From Micrasema longulum (taxonomy: Eukaryota > Arthropoda > Insecta > Trichoptera > Brachycentridae): a DNA stretch of 64,000 bases. Both the position numbers and the translations under genes were made by a program. The notes below the pieces were generated by a model. That model was not told where the DNA came from and did not search any database. It worked only from the letters and a program-made list of their open reading frames with translations. Where the stretch lies: the NCBI GenBank assembly GCA_022494885.1, contig JAGVSM010004011.1, positions 310,001-374,000 of the forward strand, written 5' to 3'. Below are positions 1 through 12,462 of this stretch, piece after piece (positions within the stretch are counted from its first letter, which is position 1; the number at the start of each line of letters is the position of its first letter).

Positions 1-1149
1 GTTTTTTTTTTCAATTTTTATATACTCGTACATCGTATTATCAGCGCTACGACTTTTTAAAGTTTTATATTTCTGAAATAACCTCGCGTGTGACGTCAGA
101 GGTTCTTTTCCGCTTATTCTCATTCAGTTCTTCCAATTGGTCCATCTATGGTAAGCAAACCGGAAATCCTCCATAGAACCAGTAACGTCCTTTAAAGTAG
201 TTCGTTTTTATTAAAATGTTTTTTATTATTTTTTTCGTACATTTTCAGGAAACTTTGCGGTACAATTTAATGCTCCAATTTTTACCGCACGCAAGAAAAC
301 ATTTATTTTATCCGACGAAGATACTTAAAATGTTCATGCAAATATTCTCATTTTCGTACACAAATATCGGTTTTTCTTCATATACAGCCGAAGATAAGTC
401 TGTTAACCTCCCATTGTAATCGGGGTCCAGGGGACGCCCTGTATTCATCTTCTAATCCACTAGTGTTATATAGATTCCCTGGTACTAAATATGTATATTT
501 ATTTATGCAATAAATTTATAAAATAAATACAAGATTTAGATGCATTGTCATTACCCGGTAACAAAAACCGACAAATTAATTCATTTTGAAAAAATATGAC
601 CGCGATACGAATTTCATAAGTTTTTCAGTGCCATTTTTCAACAATGTTAGTAGTATTGCCAATTACAAGTTAAGATTTTATTTTTCTATTATTCTAAAAA
701 TCAACATAGTATACATGATATGACAAAAACATTACCGTTGTATGTCCATATTGATGATAACTCGAATTTTCCATACAAAATTTCTATTAAAATGTTGAAT
801 TCATATGTCCGGTAGCATAATAATTAATACTATGTAACCGAGAAGGCGGCTGAAAATTCCTGGATCGGGGTGTGTACCCAGTTAAGAAGAAAATTGACAT
901 TTTAAGATACAGCAAAAATAAAGTTCAAAACATTCCCCACATTTATCTAATTATAATTATGTTTGTTTATGTGAAACAAATAACGAGTTATGTTATTGAC
1001 ATTAAATTTTACATCCAACATATATGTTATAGCATATTTTTTAACGATTAAAAAATAACTTATCTGGATGGCAAAAAAGATAACTCACTTAATGGCCTTA
1101 ACTTTCTACATATATATTCATTTTTTAATTATTATTTTTATTCAGTAAA
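1..1149. other. AT-rich intergenic DNA, no gene seen
   Basis: No reading frame here looks coding. The only recognisable element is about 85 bp at 455-540 that is repeated at about 11275-11360, sharing the string TATATAGATTCCCTG followed by a GCAATAAATTTATA block. This is dispersed repeat DNA of unknown type. Confidence 0.6.
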
Positions 1150-1595
1150 ATACAAAAAATATTCCTCCCCAATACTGTGCGAAAAATACAACTGCACGTC
1201 GGACTGATTATGCCTGTCTAAAATCGACAAAATGGACGTCTCGCTGTCCCGTTTTTCACACCTCAAAACTGAACTGATTTTGTTTTAATTTTTAAGAAAG
1301 AGTATCAGAATGAAATTTCTGTGTCAGTACCTTTTCCGTTTTTCAAAATTATTTATCATATTTGTTTACCATACGTCCGAAGACGGCAGATAAAACTGGG
1401 CGCTTTCATGGGTTTTTGAATGGTTCTAGTTCCCATAAGGAAGAATTTATCAAAAAAGCAAAACAATAGAGACATGTCAATGGTAAAAACACTGTACTTA
1501 GTAAAAAAATTACTGCTCTAGTGACAAAATCCAGGGACAAAATACAGGAATACGTTTGAATAAAGAAAAGTCAGGCCGCGTTTTCTAAGATTAAC
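1150..1595. repeat. Dispersed repeat G, copy 1
   Basis: About 440 bp that recurs inverted at about 46605-47045 and in pieces at 44255-44395 and 45040-45145. Shared landmarks include CAATACTGTGCGAAAAATAC, the ACCTCAAAACTGAAC block, and the TAGTTCCCATAA block near 1430. No intact coding frame is shared by the copies, so it is called an unclassified dispersed repeat rather than a gene. The class of element is unknown. Confidence 0.65.
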
Positions 1596-2204
1596 CTCTG
1601 GACTTAACTGACTACTCACATCGAAAGATAAAAAAAATTTATTTAAGTGGCGATAAAATTCCATTTTTACAATTTTGTGACTTATCTGACTGCAAACCCC
1701 GACCTGAGCATTGTATCCAAATATCCCAAAATTTAGATAGAAATTTGGAAACGATCATATCAACTAACATCGGTAAATGTCATACCGTATCTTTGTAATC
1801 GGGGACCAGTAGTTAGTTGTAGCTAGTAACTTATAGTGGAATACAGCATATTATAAACATTTATTATACTATTAATAGCAATAAACATATAAATAATAAT
1901 AAAAAAACAGAACAAAGTCTCACAACACTAAAAACACTAAAAACACATTGCAAATACCGCCTCGGGTAATAGTGCCCGAGATAATAAGTAAAATACAATA
2001 CAATGCAAACGAAAGTAATAAATATAAAACTATTATGACTAGTAACTTTCGCGGTAAATCAAAATGATAAACAAAACTGAATACCGGTTGAATGCTAATA
2101 CATAAAATGCTGAATGTAAAAAGTGAACTCTATTTTGAGTATGTACACATTTTATTAGATTTACACGGGAATTTAACTCTTAGGACTTCATCTAAATAGA
2201 CCGA
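1596..2204. other. Intergenic DNA, nothing recognised
   Basis: AT-rich sequence with no supported gene, RNA or repeat boundary. Confidence 0.5.
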
Positions 2205-2319
2205 CATCTCAACGGAGATGAAGAAAATAACAGACCTTATGAAGACAGAACGGTGAATGTTACACCGAGTGTAAGTAATTACTGAAACTTGCCATTGACA
2301 GATCATAATCCCAGTAAAC
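2205..2319. repeat. Fragment of repeat family E
   Basis: Contains the family-E landmarks GGTGAATGTTACAC and CCATTGACAGATCATAA (degenerate). A SINE of family A sits at its right side, so this E copy appears to have been used as a landing site. Confidence 0.55.
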
Positions 2320-2512
2320 TTATTTTATTTTATTTTTATTTATTTTTGTACCACAACAGCCCAGGAGGCCCAATTACAGTGGTGAATTACATCACAGAAC
2401 ACCCAGGCTTGAGAAAAATCTATTTTAAATTTTTGTGTTCTCACCGGGAATCGAACCCAGAACCTTCCGTGCGTGAGTCAAGTGTCTTGACCACAACACT
2501 ACGGAGGCCGCC
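2320..2512 (-). mobile_element. tRNA-derived SINE, family A, copy 1
   Basis: Read on the minus strand it starts GGCGGCCTCCG and carries a pol III A box (TAGTGTTGTGG, degenerate) and B box (GGTTCGATTCC type) at tRNA-like spacing. A unique body with CACAGAACACCCAGG and CACCACTGTAATTGGG follows, and it ends in an A/T-rich tail. It cannot be a functional tRNA gene because the acceptor stem does not pair. Three further copies lie in the window. Confidence 0.85.
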
Positions 2513-2662
2513 TAATGCATAAATTTTCTCATTTCCGAATAATTCATTCATCGCGGCTAGGATATCTAACCTCAAGTCATTTTTTTAGTCTCTGTACTGA
2601 TATCGGACTCTTAAGGTGAATAACTTCTGGGGTGGTCGAAGTGAAATATTTGTTTTAAAGGT

Positions 2663-3485
2663 TTTTTAATTCTGCAATATTTTGTTGATGGCCTAGTAGT
2701 ACCAAAATTTAAAAATAAATATGGACAACGTACGTTGGATTATATCGTTCCAAAAGTATTTAATTTGTTGCCACTTGACATGAAAACATGTCATAGTAAA
2801 AATAAAATTATGTTTCTATTACGTAAGTGGTTAGTAGATAAAACGTTCCTGTATTGATTTATTATTTATGTAATACATTTTTTTATTCATTATTACTTTT
2901 ATTTATTTTTTTATTTTTTTTATCCCTCATTGAATACATTTTTGTTATTTTCTTGGGTTAACCTTTTCTTTTCTTTTCTATTATTACTTTCTTATTTCAT
3001 TTACATTTTTAGATCTTAATTTTAATATGTACTTTTAATTTTCTTTTTATTTTTTTTTTCTGTAGATATGAATAGAAATTCTCGATTTACTTTACTTTGT
3101 TTAATTTATTTTTTATCTTGTTTTGATTACATTTACGAGCACACACCATTTATATATGTGTCTATTATTTTTTTTCTTATATTTAAAATATATTTAAGTG
3201 AATTACTATTCTTTCATTTTAATTGTATTATTTTAGTCTATTTTCTTACATTAAAAAAAAAATCTTTAAACTATTTTTTATGTTTATTATTTTATACGTA
3301 TACAGTATTATGTCTGTACTCTTATTATTTGATTATTAATTAAAACTAATGTCTGAGCACCCGATGACAAACTATTATTGAATAGTTTATCGGGACAAAA
3401 TATATCTTAATACTTTGTTTTCTTTAAAATGTATTAATAATGTAATAATATGTATATTTTATTGAATAAAGACTCTATAAATGTT
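2663..3485 (+). mobile_element. 5'-truncated LINE, C-terminal fragment plus 3' UTR
   Basis: An open frame without a start codon (2663-2857) translates as the end of a LINE ORF2. It contains the motif YGQRTLDYIVPKVFNLLP and stops with a TGA at 2855-2857. About 600 bp of T-rich 3' UTR follows. Near its end is a hairpin at 3360-3394 (CCCGAT plus AAACTATT paired with AATAGTTT plus ATCGGG), followed by AATAAAGACTC. A second copy of the same 3' end lies at about 6995-7540. It is a dead retrotransposon remnant, not a host gene. Confidence 0.8.
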
Positions 3486-5633
3486 TAAAAAATCCCTGGA
3501 GTGGTACGTGATGCGTAATACTGATTATTTTGTTATACCTTCTATTAGCACACGCGAGATAGAGGACGATTCTCTGTAAAAACATTTCAAAGCCGTCCAG
3601 TGAATGACCACCCCGCCAGTAAATGAACAAAACGCATATTTTCTTCTAAAATAAGAAAACGGTACATTTATACTGAACCGTGTATTTTTTTTCTTATTAA
3701 CAACATTATTTTGTTAGTTATTGGTAATTCTCTGTATCTGCCATAGACTAGTCACAGCATTACCGCGTTGTGAAAATCACATGTTGTAGTTTGTTTGGAA
3801 AAAAATAGATTTCAGATAAGAACAATGTGTTTTTGTCGATAGCTCTGTGGCTACTCTTGACACTAAAGTAATCAAATGAATTATTATTTTTATAGAACAT
3901 GTCTTAATTCTTTGATTTAGATTCATTTTACTAAGGTGTTGGCGATATTTATTAAATTACTAAGTGTTCCTTTACTGGCCCACGAAAATGTCTGAATCCG
4001 ATTCATAAAAGGGTGTTTAATTACTGGTACCTCAGTAAATTTGGATAAATCTCGTAAATGGAGTGTATTAGAAATTAGTGACTTAAAATGAACAGTTCAA
4101 TTTCTGGTTTTTCTATTCCAATACTAATTCGTATTAACTACCCACGTTCAATAGCATCAATGCAGCCGATTCCAATCTAGACGAGTACCATACTGCGGAT
4201 CCGAGCTTTTAATCCTTTAACTTTAAAGGACGTCGATGCTACTGCTCTTGTTAAGAAAAAAAACCCAATGCCCCTTAATTTTTTTAAGTATACTGAAATA
4301 GCATTAGGTAAAAAGAAAACTGTTTGGACAAAAAACTTATGCCGTTTGGCTTGACGGGTAAGAAATACAAAGAATATTTGAAAAAAAGACAGTATTCATT
4401 GATTTACTCTTTCTATTACAAATTATGGTAAAAATTCACGATTCTCCTTTATTTATTTAGCTATTTTTGGGATAATTTTGCAGCCTTTTATTTGTATTAA
4501 TATGAACTACAGCATTGTTTATTATTTTTACATTTTTAATATGCTTATTATTATATATATATTATATTTTAAAACATTTTTACAAATTTATAATAATATT
4601 ATATAATTAATTACGAATAATATTCAGGTTTCTAAATTGATTAAATAAAATAATTTGACTGTTCATTGACTGGGTTTTATTGTGTTTATTGACTAAAAAC
4701 AGTTTTTATTCACTGGTGATCATTTCTGATATATTGATTAGTTAATAAAAATCTAGACAAAATATCTCAAAATACTAAAATCGCTTTATTTTTTAATAAC
4801 TGAGGATGACATAAACGCATGTTAAAGTATACCAGAGTCATTCCATCATACCGAAAATATTTTTTAAAGTTGAAAAAATCCTCAATCGTTCATTCACTGG
4901 ACGGTTTACCATATATCGATGTTAAATTATATTATGAATGGTGTATAGAGTGATCACTTGAACTTCCACCTTCCACCCTAACAGGTCATAAATAAAGCAA
5001 ACGTCTAGACATACAAATACTCTTCTAAAAAACTTATTCATCTGTCATCTGTAATATAAAGTAGATCTAATTAAAAACAGACTTTACTTTAATTAAATGA
5101 GCTCACTGCTTAGAAAATTTCTCTCTCTTTTCTCGAATAAAATAATGATTAATCTTATTTCACAATCATAAGGTTTAAAAACAAGTTTCTTGGGTGGCGG
5201 ATATAACAAAACCATTATCACGCATAAGTTTACCGGACTCTATACAAAATGTGATAGACAAATAATTTAAATTGAAGTATTTCTTAAAATGAACATGTCA
5301 GTCGATTTGTCAGTTTGAGCGCGGAGAGAAAATTACTTGAAGATAATCGCACATCAACTTGGAGATCGGACATAGTGACGATGAGAGAAATCATGGACAT
5401 AAGTGCTTGTCATTATTGTGTGATGCGGTCGTCAATCGTCTATGACGTCAATCAAGTTGCATATTAATTAATTGGATCGTGTTATCCAATCGTATTTCAA
5501 ACCACGATCCACCAGCCGCAAAAAATAGAAGAAAACTACGTAATATGAGAATTATTGTTCATATTTCTAATTCTTCGTAATTTTGGATACGTAATGAAAA
5601 AAAGTTTTTGGACCGAAATTGGGATTAAGTTAA
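3486..5633. other. Intergenic DNA, no gene seen
   Basis: Very AT-rich. A weakly similar, degenerate piece of repeat E may lie at 4925-5000 (GTGTATAGAGTG and ACAGGTCATAA). Nothing else is supported. Confidence 0.5.
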
Positions 5634-5768
5634 GTTATCAACACCGTTTAACATCGTTTTCCTAGGAAACCAATGTCTAGTCACCGTTACGATGGCTGTC
5701 CACCGCATCACCGTTCACTACGGCCGTTAAGATACGGGCACCGCTGTCCTAGGAAACCCTAGCTTTAG
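5634..5768. mobile_element. Solo arm of the foldback MITE seen at 43.8 kb
   Basis: This 135 bp stretch matches the right arm of the large inverted-repeat element at 43821-44139, from GTTATCAACACCGT through TAGTCACCGTTACGA to AGGAAACCCTAGCTTTAG. No opposite arm is present, so this is a half element, made either by deletion or by mobilisation of one arm. Confidence 0.8.
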
Positions 5769-6994
5769 CGTGTATTTAGTACGTAAATACGCGTTGAAAA
5801 TGCGTTTTCTACGCGCGCTTTTGCGTTCAGAATACCACCCCTGGGAGATATCGCAACCGTGATAGGGCATATTATGGACTCATCAGGCGAGGTAATATCA
5901 TAAATAGTTAAAACAGTAGAGTTAAAATAAACAAAAGGACACAAAATGCCGAAAACTGTCTAAGTGGAACGGAAGGCCCGCTAATGTCTGTCAACAGTCC
6001 AGCTTCTCCTGAATGAGTTTTCTGTGGTTTCCTCTTCTTAAAGCAAATGTGGAGAAGTACCGTAGAACGAGGCCACAGCCGATTATCCCACCAAATTCTC
6101 ACACAATAGCTAAGAGTAGTTCAAAGAAACATACCTTTTGCAGTAAATATAAGCCTTGTACATAAGTAAGCGATGCAAAAAATAAGCAACTTTTATCTAA
6201 AAAAATAATGTATTCCAACTACATACATGTATCTCCCGCCCTGTTTCAAGTTAATGCTAAAAATAAATATTTATGTTAAGTACTTAAGTTAGTACTTACT
6301 TTGCTACTTCATAAAATAACATAAAAAATGTGCAATACAAACAATTTGTAAATGCAAGAAAGAATAAACGGAAACCCACTGAGGTATGGAAACCGCAAAC
6401 GTGGAAATATTGTAAGTAGTAAAATATATATACACATATAAATACGTTTTATAATGTTTTGATATGTTGTACAAATCTATAGTACCTAAGTATACAATAT
6501 AAATAACGCTCAATAAGTAAATAATAAGTAAGCCCTCCGGGCGTTTATGTGAGTTAAATAAATTAAATAAATAAATATAATGAATTTTCTACGTAAAGTT
6601 TCTTCCTGAACCTGCTCTGTCCATCGGTACGGGTTACCCAGAAGGACATTTTTTTAATGTTTTAGATAAAAAAAAATATTAAACAAGTCATTGAATAAAA
6701 AATATTAACAGAAAAATTAAAAAAAAAAAAAAACATTCTTTTTATGTAGCAGAAAAGCAAATACATTGAGATCATTGTGTTTTTTTCGTTTTTTTTCATT
6801 TTACGAATAAAATCTGTAAACTTGTATAAAATAAATAAATATCTACTTACGTATTATAATTATTTTCGGATAATCTAACGAAATAATTTTATAAATAAAA
6901 TCAACGTACGTTTTGATTGGATTTACATAATTTATTCAGCCCTTACAAAAAGGTCAATGCAGTAACAGGCCTGGGTCAATATCATTTCAAAGTT
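5769..6994. other. Intergenic DNA with one unrecognised frame
   Basis: A minus-strand frame at 5908-6102 is less AT-rich than its surroundings and could hold an exon (it contains FKKRKPQKTHSGEAG). It matches no family I know and has no start codon that I trust. The remainder is AT-rich with no supported feature. Confidence 0.35.
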
Positions 6995-7540
6995 ATCATT
7001 TTCTTTTTGACCTTTTCTTCTATTTCTTTCTTATTTTATTAACATTTTTTAGATGTTCATTTTAATAGGTACTTTTAATAAAAAAAAAATTGTATATATG
7101 AATTGAAAATTTCGATTTACTTTGTTTTATTTTTTATCTTGTTTTGGTTACATTTATGAGCACACAAAATTTATATATGTATATTTATGTTTTTCTATGT
7201 TTAAAATATACTAAAGTAAATGGCTTTTCTTGATTTTAATTTGTATTATTTTTCTCTATTTTCCTATTTTAAAAAAAAACATTTTATCTGGTTTTGTTGA
7301 GTTTTTTCTCTTCTATCTTCTTAATAATATTTTTATCTTTCAAAGCATTGAAAACAAAATAATATATGTTCAATATTTTATATGTATACAATATTATGTC
7401 TGAGCACCCGATGACAAACTATTATTTAATAGTTTATCGGAACAAAATATGTTTTAATACTTTGTTTTCTTTTAATAATTTATTAATATTGTAATAAGTG
7501 TGTATTTTATTGAATAAATACTCTATAATATAAAAAAAAG
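6995..7540 (+). mobile_element. 5'-truncated LINE 3' UTR, second copy
   Basis: About 545 bp matching the last two thirds of the LINE at 2663-3485, including the terminal hairpin (7407-7440) and the closing GAATAAATACTCTATAA. It holds no coding sequence, so it was truncated inside the 3' UTR, as is usual for LINE insertions. Confidence 0.8.
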
Positions 7541-10310
7541 TTGTTAATATTGATTTCGTAATATAAATTTATTTATTTTGTAACAATTTTCGGTACCCGA
7601 GGACGATAACTTTGGGGCAAAAACCTCACACTTAATTAAAATTAAAATCAATGTATCTTATATTTTCTATAGAAATTTGATCTCTTCATCAAATATAAGA
7701 ATGTTGAATTATGATTTTTGCCAGTATTTTTATAGATATCATTATAATTTTATGCCCCAACTAATCATTAAAAAATCTCTATATATTTGCATAAAATAAA
7801 GCTTTACATTCATCCAAGCGGGAATGGACCATATAAAAATGAGGCATTGGCACCTGCAGTGGTGACATCTATGAAAAAAATATCAAATTACAAAATATTC
7901 AACAAAAATTTTTAAAAGTTCCTTATCAATGATTTTCACACAAATTCCGTCATTTGTCTAAATTATTCCGATCATCGTAAGTAAAATCATATGACTGATA
8001 TTTTTCATATAAAACAAAATTACGTACCTACAGAATAAGTTAATGTAAGTACATTCTTAATGACTTTTACAGATTTCTTAATTTATTATTTTTTTAAATA
8101 CTGAATTTACAGGTGTCATTTCTAGAAATTTAAAATAATGTGCAATCACTTTTGTAATTTATTTAATGTCATAAGTAAGTACTTTCTTTAAGTCTATACA
8201 AATTTACAAAAACATAAGGACATAGTGTTATTCCATTTTTTTTATCAATTATGGGACTGTAACATCCATTACTGATGTATTAAGAAGTGTACAATTTAAT
8301 AGAACAAAATTATTTTGAAATCTGGCCTATATCTGTATACAATAGATTTGGTCTTTTAACGTTACAGTGCAATATTCTGTAATCATTTCACGTTTGATGA
8401 TTTCAATAGAGGTGTTTGCGATGTCTTGTGTTAGTTAAACATTCTAGAAGACAGTTAAAAAAGTGTAATATAATATTTGTTGGTAATACACAAATCGAGT
8501 CCATTGACGTTTCTAATAACCAAATGTGCATAACAACATAGACATAGATTATAGATAAGACATGATCTCAATTGCAAGTGCACAACATACAAATGACAAT
8601 ATTTATGACATAGAATATGCCCTAGGGTTGAATGAAGAAGTGTTAATATGTAATTGATAAAATCACATTTGATTTTTAAATTGGTAAGCATTTTGTTAGA
8701 AGGATTCTTCAATAATAGTTAAACCACCACAAAGGATTAACTAAAATAAATTTGAAAATAAGAAACTTTAAAAAGGGCAGCTACATCCAATGTAAATTGG
8801 CTGTCAATTTCTACTAATACTAAATATTAAAGGGAGAAAAACAAAAATAGCACACTTAATAACTAATGTAAAGGATGATCTTGGAAAATGTAATGATTTC
8901 AAACAATGAATTATTTCAATGTTTTCAAAAATATTTTTTATTGGAGTAAATGAAAGAGCAGAAAGTTTTGTTTGTGGAATTCCTATTGAAAGAACAGAAA
9001 CTTTAAAAATAAAAAAAAACAATTTTAGAGATCCACATACTAATTTAACTGTAGTTTAACATTTATTAAAAGTTATACTTTACTTAAAAACATTTAAACC
9101 CAATTTACATTCCTATTTATTAACTTTTCAATAAACTTGTAATCAATAACTAATTAAATTTTAATAGGATGAATACGATTCTATGAATGGATATCAAATT
9201 TTCTTGTAGATAACACTTTGACCTCCTGATAAAAATAAGTTCAGTACTTTCAATTGTGTCATAATAATACACATACTTAATTAAGACATTAACAATTGAA
9301 TAATGCACAAAATGACAGACACTTAATCACATTTACCAGAATTGGAGATGTTTTTATTGAAATACATAAAATATAATATACATGTTGTCGACACCTGCAT
9401 AATTTTACATCCACATAGAAAATATTAGTCGTAAATAAAAAAGATTTTTAGAATCCATAATGTATCCATAATTTGCATAAAATGGAGGTTTTATTTTCTC
9501 GGACCAAGATAATTTTGGTACATTTCTATGTTAATTTTCATGAATTGACGTCTGTCTAGAACACATTTATTTATTTTTTAAATATTTTATACGGTTGCAT
9601 AATTTTGAAAGACTGGAATATTCAAAGATCATTTCGGTGTGAGTACATATCCTTCTTATATTTATTTACGAAGTTGTCCAAAATTTTGAGGTTAAGTGAT
9701 GAAATCAAAACTGAAAGTAACTTTGAGATAACAATTACGATTCGAAACATTGATTTAAGTTTGGTTTTAAAACAGGGAGAATTTTATAATATTTACATTA
9801 CCACTACTGACAGCTGACACATTATCAATGAAAGAAATCGTTGAATATCAAAACAATTCACAGAGGGCATTTGTAAAACAAACTAATTATGTGCATGCAC
9901 TTATCAATTATACGTATTTCGGTTTTAATTTATCCCCAATTTGTTACCAAAAACGTATATTCTATGACGTTTCCAATTATTTACGTCTAATTGTACTATG
10001 AACTAAATAGGGTCACGGTATTAAGACAAATTCATAGACATACGCCATCGAAGTGTCAAAAATATTCATGCGATTTTTTTGACTTGTCCAAATATTATAG
10101 TTTTTTACTGGTTCAGTATGTAGTGTGAAAGTTACGAGAGAGAGCCCAAGGACTGGTAAATGATACTGTCAGATCAGCAACCTCATAGGCTGAAGCCTAG
10201 ATAACCCCGACAACGCGTGTAAACAAAGTCGGGAACTTAGTACCGACAGGCATATTGACGAACTAATTACTGAGCGCATTATGGGCTGTCAAACGACTCG
10301 GTTTACATAC
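7541..10310. other. AT-rich region, no firm gene; possible intron
   Basis: No frame is recognisable. If the first exon proposed at 10311-10342 is real, this stretch would include its first intron. On the minus strand there is a possible splice acceptor near 7875 followed by a short open stretch ending in FLYGPFPLG and a stop. I cannot link it to anything known. Confidence 0.35.
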
Positions 10311-10342
10311 CTTCGTTTCTCCTTAGCTGGTTTGGCTGGCAT
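10311..10342 (-). CDS. Possible short first coding exon (MPAKPAKEKR...)
   Basis: On the minus strand an ATG at 10340-10342 opens MPAKPAKEKR and runs, after 32 coding bases, into a consensus splice donor (AAG then GTATGT). The lysine- and proline-rich N-terminus, the clean donor and the higher GC than its flanks suggest a real gene start whose other exons lie at lower coordinates. I could not find those exons and do not recognise the protein. It could equally be chance: one short exon and one donor is little evidence. Confidence 0.35.
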
Positions 10343-10964
10343 CTCGATATAATCAAATTTTGACACTTCAAATATCACAAAAAGATATGAATACAATCTT
10401 AGTACACTGCCAAGGAAAGTATCACATATCTTTAATCAGACGTCAATGATGTTTTAGTAATGTCACAAAAACTTTAATTTGTTTTGATCACAATTCACAA
10501 AAAACATTTCTAATCACGCAGCATACGATACGTAATGGCTCTTCGGCAACACACGATTATCTGTTAGTTTCAGACCGGTCCATAGAGACCTCTGTTGACC
10601 AAATTTCATAATTAGATCGAATTGCTATTGCCTGAAGGTGAAAATCCTAGCTCACTGAAAATCCTGTCGGTCACTGAAAATCCCTGTAAATTTTCACAGT
10701 AAAATTCGAACTATTCGGACTAACGAGTGCCAGATTTCGTTGCGTTTGAAACGATGCAGCGAATTGGTATCACATTAAAAACTTACGTAAGTATTACTAA
10801 ACGTAAAGTTAATTGCACAATTAAATTAAATTACAAACTTCTTTTTTTTTTTCTGGTAATGATCTGGATATTTGGCCATCCAGATGACGAGTTCGGATAA
10901 ACGGAGTTCTACTGTATTTTTGAAAATTCGCATCAATATACGTATTTTTTTTTATTTCAGTCTG
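10343..10964. other. Intergenic DNA upstream of the possible exon
   Basis: Contains a small direct repeat of CACTGAAAATCC near 10656-10682. No other feature is supported. It would be the promoter side of the minus-strand exon at 10311-10342 if that is real. Confidence 0.35.
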
Positions 10965-11523
10965 AAATCCAATAATATTCAACAATGTTTGAGTATGTCC
11001 AAATGCCTGCAGACTGGCTGGATTTCCTCCCTAGGGAGTTATTCATATTTAAATTTATCTCAACAGAGAGGGAAAATATTTCTCATTCGATTTTTAATTT
11101 CTTACATTTGATTGGCTAAGCATCTATAATTAAGTAGTTTTAGTTTGTCTTTTTTATGTTATTGTTTTATTAGTATAGAACTACTTATGCTCTAAAGATA
11201 AAAATCTCCATCTTAGAACAGGCTGAGCCATGTTAGATGGAGACTATCATAAACAGAGAATACTCCGTTTTCATTTTACATTAATTAGTTTTATATAGAT
11301 TCCCTGTTATTATGTATACATTTTTTGCAATAAATTTATAAAGTTAAATAAATTTTGTGGATGTTTAAACATGGGTAGAATGGTGGATGTTACACAGTGT
11401 GTAAAGTGGCCACTTAAACCAGCCAATGACAGGTCATAAGCCCTGTAAATGCCTAGAATTCCATATTCCCTTCTCACAAATGTGTTTCCTTTCTGTAGAA
11501 ATAAATTTAAATCCAATGATATT
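10965..11523 (+). mobile_element. Family E element, copy at 11.0 kb, with flanking duplications
   Basis: Starts with the outer segment (AACAATGTTTGAGTATGTCC, then GGCTGGATTTCCTCCCTAGG). It enters the left arm (CAACAGAGAGGGAAAA) and ends with the right arm (GGTCATAAGCCCTGTAAATG to TTTCCTTTCTGTAG). The middle, about 11088-11345, is unrelated and replaces most of the left arm. Direct repeats of 15 bp with one mismatch flank it (10965-10979 and 11509-11523, AAATCCAAT[A/G]ATATT). Confidence 0.75.
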
Positions 11524-11609
11524 TCGAGATTAGTCGGCTTCGTGGTATCGCTAGCTCAAAGCAACAATGAGATAAACTCAAAATTTCCAATTTGAGATAC
11601 ACGTGCTGG

Positions 11610-11901
11610 AAAGTTAATAAATTCATCATCATAATTCCTTTTCTGCATCTAATGGTGCATAGGGCACTGTATTGGTACACCAATCGCAGCGTATCTTGAT
11701 CATTTTTGTTACATGAAGATAAGATGTTCAGTCTTACGCTTCAAGTACCAGTCCAGGTACTATGAAATATTCTAGCGTGAAAACACCCTTTTAAATAAAT
11801 GTTTCATATCAACCATGTTGGGAATCGAACCCGAGACCTCTTGCATTGCAGGCTTACGCACTGACCATTACACCACGAGGCCGACAAAAAGTTGATAAAT
11901 T
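11610..11901 (-). mobile_element. tRNA-derived SINE, family B, copy 1, with target duplication
   Basis: On the minus strand the element starts GGCCTCGTGGTGTAATGGTC, which holds the A box (TGGTGTAATGG). The B box is in TCTCGGGTTCGATTCC. A body with a GCGATTGGTGTACC-like block follows, and it ends in ATG/ATT repeats. Imperfect 14-bp target-site duplications, AAAGTT[A/G]ATAAATT, lie at 11610-11623 and 11888-11901. Two more full copies and three fragments occur in the window. Confidence 0.85.
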
Positions 11902-12462
11902 AATGTTTTCAAATAATAAAACACAGTATTTATAATCTACTTCAAATAATTTAATTCAGACCGTTTGCAAACCTCAAAGTCCAATTACCTAAGAATATGT
12001 TCTTCAGAGATATCTCACTGCTGCTTTGGGCTAGTGGTATACTGGTCAGTGTGTTTATCTGTCATTAAATAAACCAAAATAATTATAATGCAATAAAAAT
12101 CAATTCACTCATTTTATCTTGCCGTGTTAATTTTTATGGCCGACTGAAACGGGCTTAACTTTATGACACATTGTTTCTTATTTTCGAACAGGCTTATTTA
12201 TGACTATCATATTATAATGGTTACAAAATTTAAATATAAGGGTAGTATCGAAATAATAATTGAAGGAAAAATTAATTATAATATCTAAGAGGGAAAAAAC
12301 CTGATAATGAACCAAACAGTCTAGATATTTGAATTTACCAATAGTCTGTAAAATACAGGCAAATGAATAAGATAAAATAGACCTTAATTCTGCCATTAAT
12401 AGATTGAAATATTTTTGAATATTATGTACTATTTTTTATTGTTTGTAAACCAAATAAATAAA

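Noticed and set aside
3068..3343. A 91-residue hydrophobic frame
   Set aside because: It lies in the T-rich 3' UTR of a LINE; the second copy of that UTR does not keep the frame open.
5908..6102. Minus-strand frame with a lysine-rich stretch as a gene
   Set aside because: No trustworthy start, splice pair or homology; mentioned only as an unrecognised open stretch.
8804..9022. Minus-strand 72-residue frame
   Set aside because: AT-rich, hydrophobic by composition, with no supporting signals.
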